Below, one piece after another: positions 4,885 through 6,066 of a DNA stretch of 6,066 bases. The DNA is taken from positions 1-6,066 of the forward strand of contig DKDF01000012.1 of NCBI GenBank assembly GCA_002451755.1, read 5' to 3'. Origin of the DNA: Ruminococcaceae bacterium UBA6855 (GTDB lineage Bacteria > Bacillota > Clostridia > Oscillospirales > Acutalibacteraceae). Under the pieces are notes generated by a model. That model did no database searches, was not told where the DNA came from, and was given only the letters and a program-made list of their open reading frames with translations. Every line of letters starts with the position of its first letter. The first letter of the stretch is position 1. The position numbers and the translations under genes are program-made.

Positions 4885-5871
4885 ATGCCAAACAGAATCT
4901 GGCTCTGCGGCGACACGCATATGCACTCCTCCGTCAGCGACGGAAAATATACGCCCGACAAGCTCATTGAAAAATGCAAAGCCAAGGGTCTCGACTGGAT
5001 AATAATAACCGACCACAACAAAAACGCGGTCGGTGAAAAAAGCTATTATTCGGAAAATCTGCTCGTCATCCCGGGCGCCGAATACACCGGGCGAAACGGG
5101 CACATGAATATATTCGGGAGCGAGCTGCCCGAATTCGACGGCACGCGCCCGGAGAAATACGAACAGTATCTTTCAATGTCCGCGTTCGCTCATTCAAACG
5201 GATGCACGGTGTCTGTAAATCATCCGTTTTGCAGCCGATTCGGCTGGAGGATGCCGCTCGAAGATTTTCCGGCGGACTGCGTTGAGATCTGGAACATGTT
5301 CATGCATCAGAGCAACATGACCTGCATCGGCTGGTGGGAGCGGCAGATCCTCGGCGGCAGGCGAATCGCGGCTCTCGGCGGCAGCGACTATCACCGCGAC
5401 TACGGCGCATCGGATATGCTCGCTTCGCCGACAACATTCGTCTTTGCCGAATCGAACAGCGAAAAAGATATCTTATCAGCCCTGCGCCGCGGCAACTCGT
5501 TTATCACGAACTCGCCCGACGCGTCGAGGCTCGTTTTGTCATACAAAGACTGCGTTCAGGGCGACGAAGTTAAATTTTCCCCTGGGATGAAAATTCATCT
5601 GCACGCCGAAAGGCTCAGAAAAAATATGATTATCTGCGTGTTCAACAACGAAAAAATCATATATGAACACAGAATCGGCGGCGAGTCGGAGCTCGACGAG
5701 GATATCTCTATAACAGAAAAAGGCTTTGTCCGCGCGCAGATAACATATAGTCTGCGCGGATTCAGAAAGCTGTTTTTTGATATTAAGATGGCTCTATGGA
5801 GACCGAAAGAGAAAAATATCCCGTATAATGTCGCCGTGTGGTGCATAACTAACCCGATGTGGTTAGTGTAA
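4885..5871 (+). CDS. PHP-domain metallohydrolase, CehA/McbA type
   Basis: The protein has 328 residues. PHP domains are metal-dependent phosphoesterase or hydrolase barrels. All the expected metal-ligand motifs are visible in order: GDTHMHSSVSDG (9-20, with H12, H14 and D19), ITDHN (41-45), PGAEYT (63-68, with E66), H73 in GHMNIFG, NHPF (112-115), and GGSDYH (165-170, with D168 and H170). Residues from about 215 to 305 look like a beta-rich accessory domain, and the last 25 are basic and aromatic. No signal peptide is seen, so it is probably cytoplasmic. The name comes from carbaryl-hydrolase relatives, but most members have unknown substrates; a phosphodiester or phosphomonoester is the family default. 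AAAGGGG seven bases before the ATG fixes the start. It stands alone in its transcript as far as can be seen. Confidence 0.9.
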   Translation: MPNRIWLCGDTHMHSSVSDGKYTPDKLIEKCKAKGLDWIIITDHNKNAVGEKSYYSENLLVIPGAEYTGRNGHMNIFGSELPEFDGTRPEKYEQYLSMSAFAHSNGCTVSVNHPFCSRFGWRMPLEDFPADCVEIWNMFMHQSNMTCIGWWERQILGGRRIAALGGSDYHRDYGASDMLASPTTFVFAESNSEKDILSALRRGNSFITNSPDASRLVLSYKDCVQGDEVKFSPGMKIHLHAERLRKNMIICVFNNEKIIYEHRIGGESELDEDISITEKGFVRAQITYSLRGFRKLFFDIKMALWRPKEKNIPYNVAVWCITNPMWLV

Positions 5872-5992
5872 AAAACGTATGTGCAGAATTTTCAGTTGAC
5901 TGTGCGGGCATATTTTATTCTCGTACATAATTAATGCAGGCTTATATAAAGTAAAAACAAACAACTTGGCTACCATTTATAATCAGATTAAC
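5872..5992. other. AT-rich spacer after the PHP gene
   Basis: No gene, convincing terminator or promoter is recognised. TTGACT and several TATA-like strings occur, but none are at promoter spacing. Confidence 0.5.
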
Positions 5993-6066
5993 AATAGCCG
6001 CGGCGCAGTGCTTGATAAGCCAACTAAGAGGGGCGAGGGAACGACTTGCGTAGCAAGACGCACGAG
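5993..6066 (+). repeat. Dispersed repeat, right copy (short form, cut by window end)
   Basis: The copy begins AATAGCCGCG and ends at the window edge in GCAAGACGCACGAG, matching the two outer blocks of the left-end repeat read from the other strand. It lacks the left copy's 111-bp internal segment. The junction lies at a shared AAC (6040-6042). Its first block is 50 nt against 48 nt on the left, so the left reading frame is not preserved. The TTTATA about ten bases upstream of AATAGCC also resembles the left flank, so homology may start near 5977. Confidence 0.72.
6045..6057. repeat. Small conserved hairpin CTTGC-GTA-GCAAG
   Basis: The counterpart of 105-117 in the left copy: same five-pair stem, with one base changed in the loop. 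Confidence 0.5.

Noticed and set aside
1..6066. A circular element closed by joining the end to the start
   Set aside because: The end (GCACGAG) followed by the window start (CCCGCA) matches six bases of the repeat's expected continuation, but then diverges. No longer overlap exists, and core genes such as rsmA and cca argue against a small plasmid.
1..6066. A CRISPR array, tRNA or defence island
   Set aside because: There is no set of regularly spaced repeats and no cloverleaf-like sequence that I could recognise by reading. The gene content is housekeeping and small redox-type proteins.

Overview
The window looks like chromosomal DNA of a low-redundancy, moderately GC-rich Firmicute of the class Clostridia (inference). 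The grounds are strong AGGAG-type ribosome binding sites, a near-consensus sigma-A promoter, intrinsic terminators with U-tracts, housekeeping genes of Gram-positive type, and TAA as the stop codon of all seven confident genes. No tRNA, rRNA, CRISPR array, transposase or phage gene is visible. The odd length and the fact that both ends lie inside copies of one dispersed repeat suggest that this is a whole assembly contig that broke at repeats.

Layout. Bases 1-380 hold a repeat element reading leftward, with an amber-interrupted reading frame and several hairpins. Bases 442-2761 are a likely four-gene rightward operon: a Nim-like flavin-binding split-barrel protein, a five-helix membrane protein of unknown function, the 16S rRNA dimethyladenosine transferase RsmA (KsgA), and a small antibiotic-biosynthesis-monooxygenase (ABM) fold protein. 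A clear terminator closes it at 2768-2799. The tRNA CCA-adding enzyme lies convergently on the minus strand (2904-4247) with its own terminator. It is divergent from a 113-residue ArsC-family thioredoxin-fold protein (4323-4664), and the promoters of the two genes interleave in a 75-bp gap. A 220-bp spacer with three consecutive hairpins precedes a PHP-domain metallohydrolase of CehA/McbA type (4885-5871). The right end (5993-6066) is a second, diverged copy of the left-end repeat in the opposite orientation.

How the genes fit together. RsmA and the CCA enzyme belong to RNA maturation and are core genes. The Nim-like, ABM and ArsC-family proteins are small redox or detoxification-type proteins whose substrates cannot be read from sequence. 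Nothing ties them into one dedicated system. The most unusual material is the repeat family at the two ends and the hairpin-rich spacer at 4731-4809. I do not see convincing evidence of a new defence or mobile system.
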